Positions 37,649 to 49,579 of a stretch of DNA of 64,000 nucleotides are shown here, piece by piece; position 1 is the first letter of the stretch, and each line of letters opens with the position of its first letter. The stretch covers positions 310,001 through 374,000 of the forward strand of contig NW_026870963.1 in NCBI RefSeq assembly GCF_033118175.1, written 5' to 3'. A program made the position numbers and the translations under genes. Source of the stretch: Dama dama (lineage: Eukaryota > Chordata > Mammalia > Artiodactyla > Cervidae). Below the pieces are notes generated by a model, which worked only from the letters and a program-made list of their open reading frames with translations, had not been told where the DNA came from and did not search any database.

Positions 37649-38444
37649 GGATCCCTCTAGACTTGAGACAGTGATCTTGGGTTTTCTCTGGAGTGCCATC
37701 AAGGAAATCAAGGCTCCTTTCATGTTTGATGTGGAACACGGAATTGCTCTGCACGCTGTGCAGGGGAATCGGGCCTCATCTCGCGGCGAGGGGGAAGTCT
37801 GATGGTTTTTCTCGAGTTGCGGCCGAAACCCAGGGTACATTCTCAAGTTACTACGGGGAGGGCCCTTCCAGACATGTGTTTGTTCAGCGACGTCAGGACT
37901 CCTGCCTAGGTGCGAGGGACAACTCGGGATTCTCCTCGAGTCTTGGCATGGCAATTGCGACGGGTCTCCACGTGAGGCGGGAGACCCAGGGTCCCTTTCC
38001 ACGTGCCACAGGGATCCTGGGACTCCTATCCATTTTCAAGAGGAGTCAGGCATCGTCTCCTTTGGAAGCATTGATCTCCGCGGACCTCTCGAGTTTTCAA
38101 AGGATGTGAGGCCTCCGGTCGCGATGAGCCGGAGACCTAGGTCTTTCTCTGTGGTCTCCACAGGGGATTCAGACATCCCTTCGTCTTGGGAGATGCAAGA
38201 CGAGCCTGCATTCAATTCACTGCAGGGATATCCGGCCTTTCTTCGAGTCAGAGCATCTCGGTGTCCATTCCACTTGAGGCCACAAACTCAGGGTCCCTCT
38301 CACATACCTGTAGCTGAGAGAAGCCTCCTCTTGAGGTGCTTGTGGAAAGTTGCTCTTCCTCTTGAGTCGAAGCCAAGGACTAAGCTCTCATCTCGAGTTG
38401 ATTTGGGGTCCACGGAGCCCTTTCGTGTTGCTCCAGTGACCTCA
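37649..38444 (+). repeat. Satellite unit, class B, incomplete
   Basis: Class B through gccgaaaccc and gttactacgg, but with ggacaactcgggattc where other B units have ctcggtatactcc. The 3' end lacks the C leader and has gttgctcttcctc and gccaaggac. A class C unit still follows. Confidence 0.87.
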
Positions 38445-39240
38445 GGATCCCTCTAGACTTGAGACAGTGATCTTGGGTTTTCTCTGGAGTGCCATCAAGG
38501 AAATCAAGGCTCCTTTCACGTTTGATGTGGTACACGGAATTGCTCTGCACGCAGTGCAGGGGAATCGGTCCTAATCTCGCGGCGAGGGGGAAGTCTCATG
38601 GTTTTTCTCGACTTGTGGCCGGAACCTGGGGCATATTCTCGACTTACGACGGGGAGGGCCCTTCCAGACACGTGTTTGTTCAGCGACATCAGGACTCCTT
38701 CCTAGGTGTGAGGGACACCTTGGGATTCTCCTCGAGTCTTGGCATGGCAATTGTGACGCGTCTCCAAGTGAGGCGGGAGACCCAGGGGCCCTTTCCACGT
38801 GCCACAGGGATCCTGGGACTCCTATCCATTTTCAAGAGGAGTCAGGCATCGTCTGCTTTGGAAGCATTCATCTCCGCGGACCTCTCGAGATTTCAAAGAA
38901 TGTGAGGCCTCCGGTCTCGATGAGGCGGAGAACTAGGTCTTTCTCTGTGGGCTCCACAGGGGATTCAGACATCCCTTCGTCTTGGGAGATGCAAGAGGAG
39001 CCTGCATTCAATTCACTGCAGGGATATCTGGCCTTACTTCGAGTCAGAGCATCTCGGTGTCCATTCCACTTGAGGCCACAAACTCAGGGTCCCTCTCACA
39101 TACCTGTAGCTGAGAGAAGCCTCCTCTTGAAGTGCTTGTGGAAAGTTGGTATTCCTCTTGAGTCGAAGCCAGGGACTAAGCTATCATCTCCAGTTGATTT
39201 GGGGTCCACGGAGCCCTTTCGTGTTGCTCCAGTGACCTCA
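38445..39240 (+). repeat. Satellite unit, class C1
   Basis: Class C markers with the C1 3' half. Private changes are cggtcctaatctc, cgacttgtggcc, caccttggg and gtgggctccac. Confidence 0.88.
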
Positions 39241-40034
39241 GGGTCCCTCTAGACTTGAGAAAGTGATCTTGGGTTTTCTCTGGAGTGCCATCAAGGAAAT
39301 CAAGGCTCCTTTCACGTTTGATGTGGAACACGGAATTGCTCTGCACGCAGTGCAGGGGAATCGGGCCTCATCTCGCGGCGAGGGGGAATCTCATGGTTTT
39401 TCTCGAGTTGCGGCCGGACCCTGAGGTATATTCTCGAGTTACGACGGGGAGGGCCATTCCAGACACGTGTTTGTTCAGCGACGTCAGGACTCCTTCCTAG
39501 GTGTGAGGGACACCTCGGGATTCTCCTCGAGTCTTGGCATGGCAATTGGGACGCGTCTCCACGTGAGGCGGGAGACCCAGAGTCCTTTTCCACGTGCCAC
39601 AGGGATCCTGGGACTCCTATCCATTTTCAAGAGGAGTCAGGCATCGTCTCCGTTGGAAGCATTGATCTCCGCGGACCTCTCGAGTTTTCAAATGATGTGA
39701 GGCCTCCGGTCGCAATGAGGCGGAGAACTAGGTCTTTCTCTGTGGACTCCACAGGGGATTCAGACATCCCTTCGTCTTGTTAGATGCAAGACGAGCCTGC
39801 ATTCAATTCACTGCAGGGATATCCGGCCTTACTTCGGACAGAGCATCTCGGTGTCCATTCCACTTGAGGCCACAAACTCAGGGGCCCTCTCACATACCTG
39901 TAGCTGAGAGCAGCCTCCTCTTGAGGTGCTTGTGGAAAGTTCGTATTCCTCTTGAGTCGAAGCCAGGGAATAAGTTCTCATCTCGAGTTGATTTGGGGTA
40001 CACGGGACCCTTTCGTGTTGCTCCAGTGACATCA
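39241..40034 (+). repeat. Mosaic satellite unit D1 / D2 / H-end
   Basis: The first ~190 bp are D1 (gagaaagtg, gggggaatctc, ccctgaggt). A stretch near 39493 has ccttcctaggtgtgag as in class C. From about 39578 it is D2 (cccagagtcctttt, tccgttgg, gtggactccac). From about 39840 it is the 3' end of the unit at 20150. The last switch sits at ttcggacagag, which is one base shorter than the usual ttcgagtcagag. Confidence 0.85.
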
Positions 40035-40830
40035 GGATCCCTCTAGACTTGAGACAGTGATCTTGGGTTTTCTCTGGATTGCCATCAAGGAAATCAAGGC
40101 TCCTTTCACGTTTGATGTGGAACACGGAATTGCTCTGCACGCAGTGCAGGTGAATCGGGCTTCATCTCGCGGCGAGGGGGAAGTCTCATGGTTTTTCTCG
40201 AGTTGCGGCCGGAACCTGGGGTATATTCTCGAGTTACGACGGGGAGGGCCCTTCCAGACACGTGTTTGTTCAGCGACGTAAGGACTCCAGCCTAGGTGCG
40301 AGGGACAACTCGGGATTCTCCTCGAGTCTTCGCATGGCAATTGGGACGCGTCTCCACGTGAGGTGGGAGACCCAGGGTCCCTTTCCACGTGCCACAGGGA
40401 TCCTGGGACTCCTATCCATTTTCAAGAGGAGTCAGGCATCGTCTCCTTTGGAAGCATTGATCTCCGCGGACCTCTCGAGTTTTCAAAGGATGTGAGGCCT
40501 CCGGTCGCGTTGAGGCGGAGGACTAGGTCTTTCTCTCTGGTCTGCACAGGGGATTCAGACATCCCTTCGACTAGGGAGATGCCAGACGAGCTTGCATTGA
40601 ATTCACTGCAGGGATATCCGGCCTTACTTCAAGTCAGAGCATCTCCGTGTCCATTCCACTTGAGGCCACAAACTCAGGGTACCTCTCACATCCATGTAGC
40701 TGGGAGAAGCCTCCTCTTGATGTGCTTGTGGAAACTTGGTATTCCTCTTGAGTCGAAGCCAGGGACTAAGCTCTTATCTCGAGTTGATTTGGGGTCCACG
40801 GAACCCTTTCGTGCTGCTCCAGTGACCTCA
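40035..40830 (+). repeat. Satellite unit, class I
   Basis: The 5' half equals the unit at 20946. The 3' half differs from it and carries gcgttgagg, ctctctggtctgcac and cgactagggag, a combination found again in the unit at 48784. Private changes are gaggtgggag and tcttgatgtgc. Confidence 0.87.
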
Positions 40831-41626
40831 GGATCCCTCTAGACTTGAGACAGTGATCTTGGGTTTTCTCTGGAGTGCCATCAAGGAAATGAAGGCTCCT
40901 TTCACGTTTGATGTGGAACACGGAATTGCTCTGCACGCAGTGCACGGGGATCGGGCCTCATCTCGCGGCGAGGGTGAAGTCAAATGGTTTTTCTCGAGTT
41001 GCGGCCGGAACCTGGGGTATATTCTCGAGTTACGACGGCGAGGGCCATTCCAGACACGTGTTTGTTCAGCGAGGTCAGGACTCCTGCCTAGATGCGAGGG
41101 ACACCTCGGGATTCTCCTCGAGTCTTGGCATGGCAATTGGGACGCGTCTCCACGTGAGGCGGGAGACCCAGGGTCCCTTTCCAAGTGCCACAGGGATCCT
41201 GGGACTCCTATTCATTTTCAAGAGGAGTCAGGCATCGTCTCCTTTGGAAGCATTCATCTCCGCAGACCTCTCGAGTTTTCAAAGGATGTGAGGCCTCCGG
41301 TCGCGATGAAGCGGAGGACTAGGTCTTTCTCTGTGGTCTCCACAAGGGATTCAGACTTCCCTTCGTCTTAAGAGATGCAAGACGAGCCTGCATTCAATTC
41401 ACTGCAGGGATATCTGGCTGTACTTCGAGTCAGAGCATCTCGGTGTCCATTCCACTTGAGGCCACAAACTCAGGGTCCCTCTCACATACCTGTACCTGAG
41501 AGAAGCCTCCTCTTGAGGTGCTTGTGGAAAGTTGGTATTCCTCTTGAGTCGAAACCAGGGACTAAGCTCTCATCTCGAGTTGATTTGGGGTCCATGGAGC
41601 CCTTTCCTGTTGCTCCAGTGACCTCA
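40831..41626 (+). repeat. Satellite unit, class A
   Basis: A of the gcagacctctcg subgroup, partner of 21742 (gtgcacggggatc, gagggtgaagtc). Private changes are gtcaaatgg and gcctagatgcg. Confidence 0.9.
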
Positions 41627-42421
41627 GGATCCCTCTAGACTTGAGACAGTGATCTTGGGTTTTCTCTGGAGTGCCATCAAGGAAATCAAGGCTCCTTTCA
41701 TGTTTGATGTGGAATACGGAATTGCTCTGCACGCTGTGCAGGGGAATCGGGCCTCATCTCGCGGCGAGGGGGAAGTCTGATGGTTTTTCTCGAGTTGCGG
41801 CCGAAACCCAGGGTACATTCTCAAGTTACTACGGGGAGGGCCCTTCCAGACATGTGTTTGTTCAGCGACGTCAGGACTCCTGCCTAGGTGCGAGGGACAC
41901 CTCGGTATACTCCTCGAGTCTTGGCATGGCAATTGCGACGGGTCTCCACGTGAGGCGGGAGACCCAGTGTCCCTTTCCACGTGCCACAGGGATCCTGGGA
42001 CTCCTATCCATTTTCAAGAGGAGTCAGGCATCGTCTCCTTTGGAAGCATTCATCTCCGCGGACCTCTCGAGTTTTCAAAGGATGTGAGGCCTCCGGTCGC
42101 GATGAGCCGGAGAATTAGGTCTTTCTCTGTGGTCTCCACAGGGGATTCAGACATCCCTTCGTCTTGGGAGATGCAAGACGTGCCTGCATTCAATTCACTG
42201 CAGGGATATCCGGCCTTTCTTCGAGTCAGAGCATCTCGGTGTCCATTCCACTTGAGGCCACAAACTCAGGGTCCTTCTCAATACCTGGGGCTGAGAGAAG
42301 CCTCCACTTCAGGTGCTTGTGGAAAGTTGGTATTCCTCTTGAGTCGAAGCCAGGGACTAAGCTCTCATCTCGAGTTGATTTGGGGTCCACGGAGCCCTTT
42401 CGTGTTGCTCCAGTGACCTCA
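41627..42421 (+). repeat. Satellite unit, class B
   Basis: Class B with C leader, partner of 22538 (gacgtgcctgc). Private changes are gtggaatacgg, attcatctccgcgg and ggagaattagg. Confidence 0.9.
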
Positions 42422-43217
42422 GGATCCCTCTAGACTTGAGACAGTGATCTTGGGTTTTCTCTGGAGTGCCATCAAGGAAATCAAGGCTCCTTTCACGTTT
42501 GATGTGGTACACGGAATTGCTCTGGACGCAGTGCAGGGGAATCGGTCCTCATCTCGCGGCGAGGGGGAAGTCTCATGGTTTTTCTCGACTTGCGGCCGGA
42601 ACCTGGGGCATATTCTCGACTTACGACGGGGAGGGCCCTTCCAGACACGTATTTGTTCAGCGACATCAGGACTCCTGCCTAGGTGTGAGGGACACCTCAG
42701 GATTCTCCTCGAGTCTTGGCATGGCAATTGTGACGCGTCTCCAAGTGAGGCGGGAGACCCAGGGGCCCTTTCCACGTGCCACAGGGATCCTGGGACTCCT
42801 ATCCATTTTCAAGAGGAGTCAGGCATCGTCTGCTTTGGAAGCATTCATCTCCGCGGACCTCTCGAGATTTCAAAGAATGTGAGGCCTCCGGTCTCGATGA
42901 GGCGGAGAACTAGGTCTTTCTCTGTGGTCTCCACAGGGGATTCAGACATCCCTTCGTCTTGGGAGATGCAAGAGGAGCCTGCATTCAATTCACTGCAGGG
43001 ATATCTGGCCTTACTTCGAGTCAGAGCATCTCGGTGTCCATTCCACTTGAGGCCACAAACTCAGGGTCCCTCTCACATACCTGTACCTGAGAGAAGCCTC
43101 CTCTTGAGGTGCTTGTGGAAAGTTGGTATTCCTCTTGAGTCGAAGCCAGGGACTAAGCTATCATCTCCAGTTGATTTGGGGTCCACGGAGCCCTTTCGTG
43201 TTGCTCCAGTGACCTCA
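42422..43217 (+). repeat. Satellite unit, class C1
   Basis: Class C markers and C1 3' half. Private changes are ctctggacgcag, acacgtatttg, ctcctgcctagg and acctcaggattc. It ends in the D1 type of anchor. Confidence 0.88.
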
Positions 43218-44011
43218 GGGTCCCTCTAGACTTGAGAAAGTGATCTTGGGTTTTCTCTGGAGTGCCATCAAGGAAATCAAGGCTCCTTTCACGTTTGATG
43301 TGGAACACGGAATTGCTCTGCACGCAGTGCAGGGGAATCGGGACTCATCTCGCGGCGAGGGGGAATCTCATGGTTTTTCTCGAGTTGCGGCCGGACCCTG
43401 AGGTATATTCTCGAGTTACTACGGGGAGGGCCCTTCCAGACACGTGTTTGTTCAGCGACGTCAGGACTCCTTCCTAGGTGCGAGGGACACCTCGGGATTC
43501 TCCTCGAGCCTTGGCATGGCAATTGGGACGAATCTCCACGTGAAGCGGGAGACCCAGGGTCCCCGTCCATGTGGAGAGGGATCCTGGGACTCGTAACCAT
43601 TTTCAAGAGGAGTCAGGCATCGTCTCCTTTGGAAGCATTGATCTCCGCGGACCTCTCGAGTTTTCAAAGGATGTGAGGCCTCTGTTCGCGATGAGGCGGA
43701 GGACTAGGTCTTTCTCTGTGGTCTCCACAGGGGATTCAGACATCCCTTCGTCTTGGGAGATGCAAGACGAGCCTGCATTCAATTCACTGCAGGGATATCC
43801 GGCCTTACTTCGAGTCAGAGCATCTCGGTGTCCATTCCACTTGAGGCCACAAACTCAGGGTCCCTCTCACATACCTGTAGCTGAGAGAAGCCTCCTCTTG
43901 AGGTGCTTGTGGAAAGTTGGTATTCCCCTTGACACGAAGCCAGGGACTCAGCTCTCATCTCGAGTTGATTTGGGGTCCACGGATCCCTTTCGTGTTGCTC
44001 CAGTGACCTCA
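43218..44011 (+). repeat. Mosaic satellite unit D1 / I-type 3' half
   Basis: D1 up to gtggagaggg and gactcgtaacc near 43595. From about 43680 it carries cctctgttcgcg, as in the class I unit at 20946, instead of D1 sequence. Its 3' end (attccccttgacacg, gggactcagc) leads directly into an A unit, which is the only D1-to-A junction. Confidence 0.85.
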
Positions 44012-44807
44012 GGATCCCTCTAGACTTGAGACAGTGATCTTGGGTTTTCTCTGGAGTGCCATCAAGGAAATGAAGGCTCCTTTCACGTTTGATGTGGAAC
44101 ACGGAATTGCTCTGCACGCAGTGCACGGGAATCGGGCCTCATCTCGCGGCGAGGGGGAAGTCTCATGGTTTTTCTCGAGTTGCGGCCGGAACCTGGGGTA
44201 TATTCTCGAGTTACGACGGCGAGGGCCATTCCAGACACGTGTTTGTTCAGCGAGGTCAGGACTCCTGCCTAGGTGCGAGGGACACCTCGGGATTCTCCTC
44301 GAGTCTTGGCATGGCAATTGGGACGCGTCTCCACGTGAGGCGGGAGACCCAGGGTCCCTTTCCAAGTGCCACAGGGATCCTGGGACTCCTATTCATTTTC
44401 AAGAGGAGTCAGGCATCGTCTCCTTTGGAAGCATTCATCTCCGCAGACCTCTCGAGTTTTCAAAGGATGTGAGGCCTCTGGTCGCGATGAAGCGGAGGAC
44501 TAGGTCTTTCTCTGTGGTCTCCACAAGGGATTCAGACTTCCCTTCGTCTTAAGAGATGCAAGACGAGCCTGCATTCAATTCACTGCAGGGATATCTGGCT
44601 GTACTTCGAGTCAGAGCATCTCGGTGTCCATTCCACTTGAGGCCACAAACTCAGGGTCCCTCTCACATACCTGTACCTGAGAGAAGCCTCCTCTTGAGGT
44701 GCTTGTGGAAAGTTGGTATTCCTCTTGAGTCGAAACCAGGGACTAAGCTCTCATCTCGAGTTGATTTGGGGTCCATGGAGCCCTTTCTTGTTGCTCCAGT
44801 GACCTCA
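44012..44807 (+). repeat. Satellite unit, class A
   Basis: A of the gcagacctctcg subgroup. Private changes are gaggcctctggtcg and cctttcttgttgc. It opens the A-B-C2 module that repeats 27309-29694 at an offset of 16,703 bp. Confidence 0.9.
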
Positions 44808-45602
44808 GGATCCCTCTAGACTTGAGACAGTGATCTTGGGTTTTCTCTGGAGTGCCATCAAGGAAATCAAGGCTCCTTTCATGTTTGATGTGGAACACGG
44901 AATTGCTCTGCACGCTGTGCAGGGGAATCGGGCCTCATCTCGCGGCGAGGGGGAAGTCTGATGGTTTTTCTCGAGTTGCGGCTGAAACCCAGGGTACATT
45001 CTCAAGTTACTACGGGGAGGGCCCTTCCAGACATGTGTTTGTTCAGCGACGTAAGGACTCCTGCCTAGGTGCGAGGGACACCTCGGTATACTCCTCGAGT
45101 CTTGGCATGGCAATTGCGACGGGTCTCCACGTGAGGCGGGAGACCCAGTGTCCCTTTCCACGTGCCACAGGGATCCTGGGACTCCTATCCATTTTCAAGA
45201 GGAGTCAGGCATCGTCTCCTTTGGAAGCATTGATCTCCGCGGACCTCTCGAGTTTTCAAAGGATGTGAGGCCTCCGGTCGCGATGAGCCGGAGAACTAGG
45301 TCTTTCTCTGTGGTCTCCACAGGGGATTCAGACATCCCTTCTTCTTGGGAGATGCAAGACGAGCCTGCATTCAATTCACTGCAGGGATATCCGGCCTTTC
45401 TTCGAGTCAGAGCATCTCGGTGTCCATTCCACTTGAGGCCACAAACTCAGGGTCCTTCTCAATACCTGGGGCTGAGAGAAGCCTCCACTTCAGGTGCTTG
45501 TGGAAAGTTGGTATTCCTCTTGAGTCGAAGCCAGGGACTAAGCTCTCATCTCGAGTTGATTTGGGGTCCACGGAGCCCTTTCGTGTTGCTCCAGTGACCT
45601 CA
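44808..45602 (+). repeat. Satellite unit, class B
   Basis: Class B with C leader. Private changes are gcggctgaaaccc, gcgacgtaagg and cccttcttcttgg. Confidence 0.9.
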
Positions 45603-46397
45603 GGATCCCTCTAGACTTGAGACAGTGATCTTGGGTTTTCTCTGGAGTGCCATCAAGGAAATCAAGGCTCCTTTCACGTTTGATGTGGTACACGGAATTG
45701 CTCTGCACGCAGTGCAGGGGAATCGGTGCTCATCTCGCGGCGAGGGGGAAGTCTCATGGTTTTTCTCGACTTGCGGCCGGAACCTGGGGCATATTCTCGA
45801 CTTACGACGGGGAGGGCCCTTCCAGACACGTGTTTGTTCAGCGACATCAGGACTCCTTCCTAGGTGTGAGGGACACCTCGGGATTCTCCTCGAGTCTTGG
45901 CATGGCAATTGTGACGCGTCTCCAAGTGAGGCGGGAGACCCAGGGGCCCTTTCCACGTGCCACAGGGATCCTGGGACTCCTATCCATTTTAAAGAGGATT
46001 CAGGCATCGTCTCCTTTGGAAGCATTGATCTCCGCAGACCTTTTGATTTTTCAAAGGATGTGATGTCTCCGGTCGCGATGAGGCGGAGGACTAGGTCTTT
46101 CTCTGTCGTCTCCACAGGGGATTCAGACATCCCTTCGTCTTGGGAGATGCAAGACGAGCCTGCATTCAATTCACTGCAGTGATATCCGGCCTTAATTCGA
46201 GTCAGAGCAACTCGCTGTCCATTCCACTTGAGGCCACAAACTCAGGGTCCCTCTCACAAACCTGTAGCTGAGAGAAGCCTCTCTTGAGGTGCTTGTGGAA
46301 AGTTGGTATTCCTCTTGAGTCGAAGCCAGGGACTAAGCTCTCATCTCGAGTAGATTTGGGGTCCACGGAGCCCTTTCGTGTTGCTCTAGTGACCTCA
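45603..46397 (+). repeat. Satellite unit, class C2
   Basis: Class C with the C2 3' half, near-identical to 28900. One private change is gaggattcagg. The 3' end switches to the F leader (gcagtgatatcc, gcaactcgctg). Confidence 0.88.
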
Positions 46398-47193
46398 GGA
46401 TCCCTCTAGACTTGAGACAGTGATCTTGGGTTTTCTCTGGAGTCCCATCAAGGAAATCAAGGCTCCTTTCACGTTTGATGTGGAACACGGAATTGCTCTG
46501 CACGCAGTGCAGGGGAATCGGGTCTCATCTCGCGGCGAGGGGGAAGTCTCATGGTTTTTCTCGAGTTGCGGCCGGAACCTGGGGTATAATCTCGAGTTAC
46601 GACGGGGAGGGCCCTTCCAGACACGGGTTTGTTCAGCGACCTCAGGACTCCTGCCTAGGTGTGAGGGATACCTCGGGATTCTCCTCGAGTCTTGGCATGG
46701 CAATTGGGACGCGTCTCCATGTGAGGCGGGAGACCCAGGGGCCCTTTCCACGTGCCACAGGGATCCTGGAACTCCTATCCATTTTCAAGAGGAGTCAGGC
46801 ATCGTCTCCTTTGGAAGCATTGACCTCCGCAGACCTATCCAGTTTTCAAAGGATGTGATGCCTCCGGTCGAGATGAGGCAGAGGACTAGGTCTTTCTCTG
46901 TGGTCTCCACAGCGGATTCAGACATCCCTTCGTCTTCGGAGATGCAAGACGAGCCTGCATTCAATTCACTGCAGGGATATCCGGCCTAACTTCGAGTCAG
47001 AGCATCTCGGTGTCCATTCCACTTGAGGCCACAAACTCAGGGTTCCTCTCACTTACCTGTAGCTGAGAGAAGACTCCTCTTGAGGTGCTTGTGGAAAGTT
47101 GGTATTCCTCTTGAGTCGAAGCCAGGGACTTAGCTCTCATCTCGAGTTGATTTGGGGTCCACGGAGCCCTTTCATGTTGCTCCAGTGACCTCA
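46398..47193 (+). repeat. Satellite unit, class F
   Basis: F markers as at 18558, offset 27,840 bp. Private changes are ggtataatctcg, gagggatacctc and ctccatgtgagg. Confidence 0.88.
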
Positions 47194-47987
47194 GGATCCC
47201 TCTAGACTTGAGACAGGGATCTTGGGTTTTCTCTGGAGTGCCATCAAGGAAATCAAGGCTCCTTTCATGTTTGATGTGGAACACGGAATTGCCCTGCACG
47301 CAGTGCAGGGGAATCGGGCCTCACCTCGCGGCGAGGGGGAAGTCTCATGGTTTTTCTCGAGTTGTGGCCGGAACCTGGGGTATATTCTCGAGTTACGACG
47401 GGGAGGGCCCTTCCAGACACGTGTTTGTTCAGCGAGGTCAGGACTCCTGCCTAGGTGCGAGGGACACCTCGGGATTTTCCTCGAGTCTTGTCATGGGAAT
47501 TGGGTCGCGTCTCCAGGTGAGGCGGGAGACCTAGGGTCCCTTTCCACGTGCCACAGGGATCCTGGGACTCCTATCCATTTTCAAGAGGAGTCAGGCATCG
47601 TCTCCTTTGGAAGCATTGATCTCCGCGGACCTCTCGAGTTTTCAAAGGATCTGAGGCCTCCGGTCGCGATGAGGCGGAGGACTAGGTCTTTGTCTGTGGT
47701 TTCCACAGGGGATTCAGACATCCCTTCGTCTTGGGAGATGCAAGACGAGCCTGCATTCAATTCACTGCAGGGATATCCGGCCTTACTTCGAGTCAGAGGA
47801 CTTCGAGTCCATTCCACTTGAGGCCACAAACTCAGGGTCCCTCTCACATACTGTAGCTGAGAGAAGCCTCCTCTTGAGGTGCTTGTGGAAAGTTGGTATT
47901 CCTCTTGAGTCGAAGCCAGGGACTAAGCTCTCATCTCGAGTTGATTTGGGATCCACGGATCCCTTTCGTGTTGCTCCAGTGACCTCA
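47194..47987 (+). repeat. Satellite unit, G-like start, rearranged 3' end
   Basis: It begins with the G marker gacagggatcttgg but lacks the other G variants. Private changes are cctcacctcg, gtcatgggaattgggtcg and ctccaggtgagg. Near 47800 acttcgagtc is copied a second time in place of the usual sequence, and cacatactgtag lacks one c, giving 794 bp. Confidence 0.86.
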
Positions 47988-48783
47988 GGATCCCTCTAGA
48001 CTTGAGACAGTGATCTTCGGTTTTCTCTGGAGTGCCATCAAGGAAATCAAGGCTCCTTTCACGTTTGATGTGGAACACGGAATTGCTCTGCACGCAGTGC
48101 ACGGGAATCGGGCCTCATCTCGCGGCGAGGGGGAAGTCTCATGGTTTTTCTCGAGTTGCGGCCGGAACCTGGGGTATATTCTCGAGTCACGACGGCGAGG
48201 GCCATTCCAGACACGTGTTTGTTCAGCGAGGTCAGGACTCCTGCCTAGGTGCGAGGGACACCTCGGGATTCTCCTCGAGTCTTGGCATGGCAATTGGGAC
48301 GTGTCTCCACGTGAGGCGGGAGACCCAGGGTCCCTTTCCAAGTGCCACAGGGATCCTGGGACTCCTATTCATTTTCAAGAGGAGTCAGGCATCGTCTCCT
48401 TTGGAAGCATTCATCTCCGCAGACCTCTCGAGTTTTCAAAGGATGTGAGGCCTCCGGTCGCGATGAAGCGGAGGACTAGGTCTTTCTCTGTGGTCTCCAC
48501 ATGGGATTCAGACTTCCCTTCGTCTTAAGAGATGCAAGACGAGCCTGCATTCAATTCACTGCAGGGATATCTGGCTGTACTTCGAGTCAGAGCATCTCGG
48601 TGTCCATTCCACTTGAGGCCACAAACTCAGGGTCCCTCTCACATACCTGTACCTGAGAGAAGCCTCCTCTTGAGGTGCTTGTGGAAAGTTGGTATTCCCC
48701 TTGCCTCGAAGCCAGGGACTCAGCTCTCATCTCGAGTTGATTTGGGGTCCACGGATCCCTTTCGTGTTGCTCCAGTGACCTCA
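47988..48783 (+). repeat. Satellite unit, class A, atypical ends
   Basis: Class A in the middle and 3' half, but the start has gatcttcgg and aatcaagg instead of aatgaagg. The last ~90 bp (ccccttgcctcg, gggactcagc) differ from other A units. It is the only A unit not followed by class B. Confidence 0.88.
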
Positions 48784-49579
48784 GGATCCCTCTAGACTTG
48801 AGACAGTGATCTTGCGTTTTCTCTGGAGTGCCATCAAGGAAGTCAAGGCTCCTTTCACGTTTGATGTGGAACACGGAATAGCTCTGCACGCAGTGCAGGG
48901 GAATCGGGCCTCATCTCGCGGCGAGGGGGAAGTCTCATGGTTTTTCTCGAGTTGCGGCCGGAACCTGTGGTATATTGTCGAGTTACGATGGGGAGGGCCC
49001 TTCCAGACACGTGTTTGTTCAGCGACGTCAGGACTCCTGCCTAGGTGCGAGGGACACCTCGGTATTCTCCTCGAGTCTTGGCATGGCAATTGGGACGCGT
49101 CTCCACGTGAGGCGGGAGACCCAGGGTCCCTTTCGACGTGCCACAGGGATCCTGGGACTCCTATCCATTTTCAAGAGGAGTCAGGCATCGTCTCCTTTGG
49201 AAGCATTGATCTCCGCAGACCTCTCGAGTTTTCAAAGGATGTGAGGCCTCCGGTCGCGTTGAGGCGGAGGACTAGGTCTTTCTCTCTGGTCTGCACAGGG
49301 GATTCAGACATCCCTTCGACTAGGGAGATGCAAGACGAGCTTGCATTGAATTCACTGCAGGGATATCCGGCCTTACTTCGAGTCAGAGCATCTCGGTGTC
49401 CATTCCACTTGAGGCCACAAACTCAGGGTACCTCTCACATCCATGTAGCTGGGAGAAGCCTCCTCTTGAGGTGCTTGTGGAAACTTGGTATTCCTCTTGA
49501 GTCGAAGCCAGGGACTAAGCTCTCATCTCGAGTTGATTTGGGGTCCACGGAGCCCTTTCGTGTTGCTCCAGTGACTTCA
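48784..49579 (+). repeat. Satellite unit similar to 4243, with 3' half of 40035
   Basis: The 5' half shares aacctgtggtatattgtcg and tttcgacgtgcc with 4243. The 3' half shares ctctctggtctgcac and cgactagggag with 40035. Private changes are cttgcgttttc, aggaagtcaagg and gttacgatgggg. Confidence 0.86.

Noticed and set aside
47785..47809. Target-site duplication of a mobile element
   Set aside because: The repeated 10 bp flank only five bases and the unit is one base shorter than normal, so nothing was inserted.
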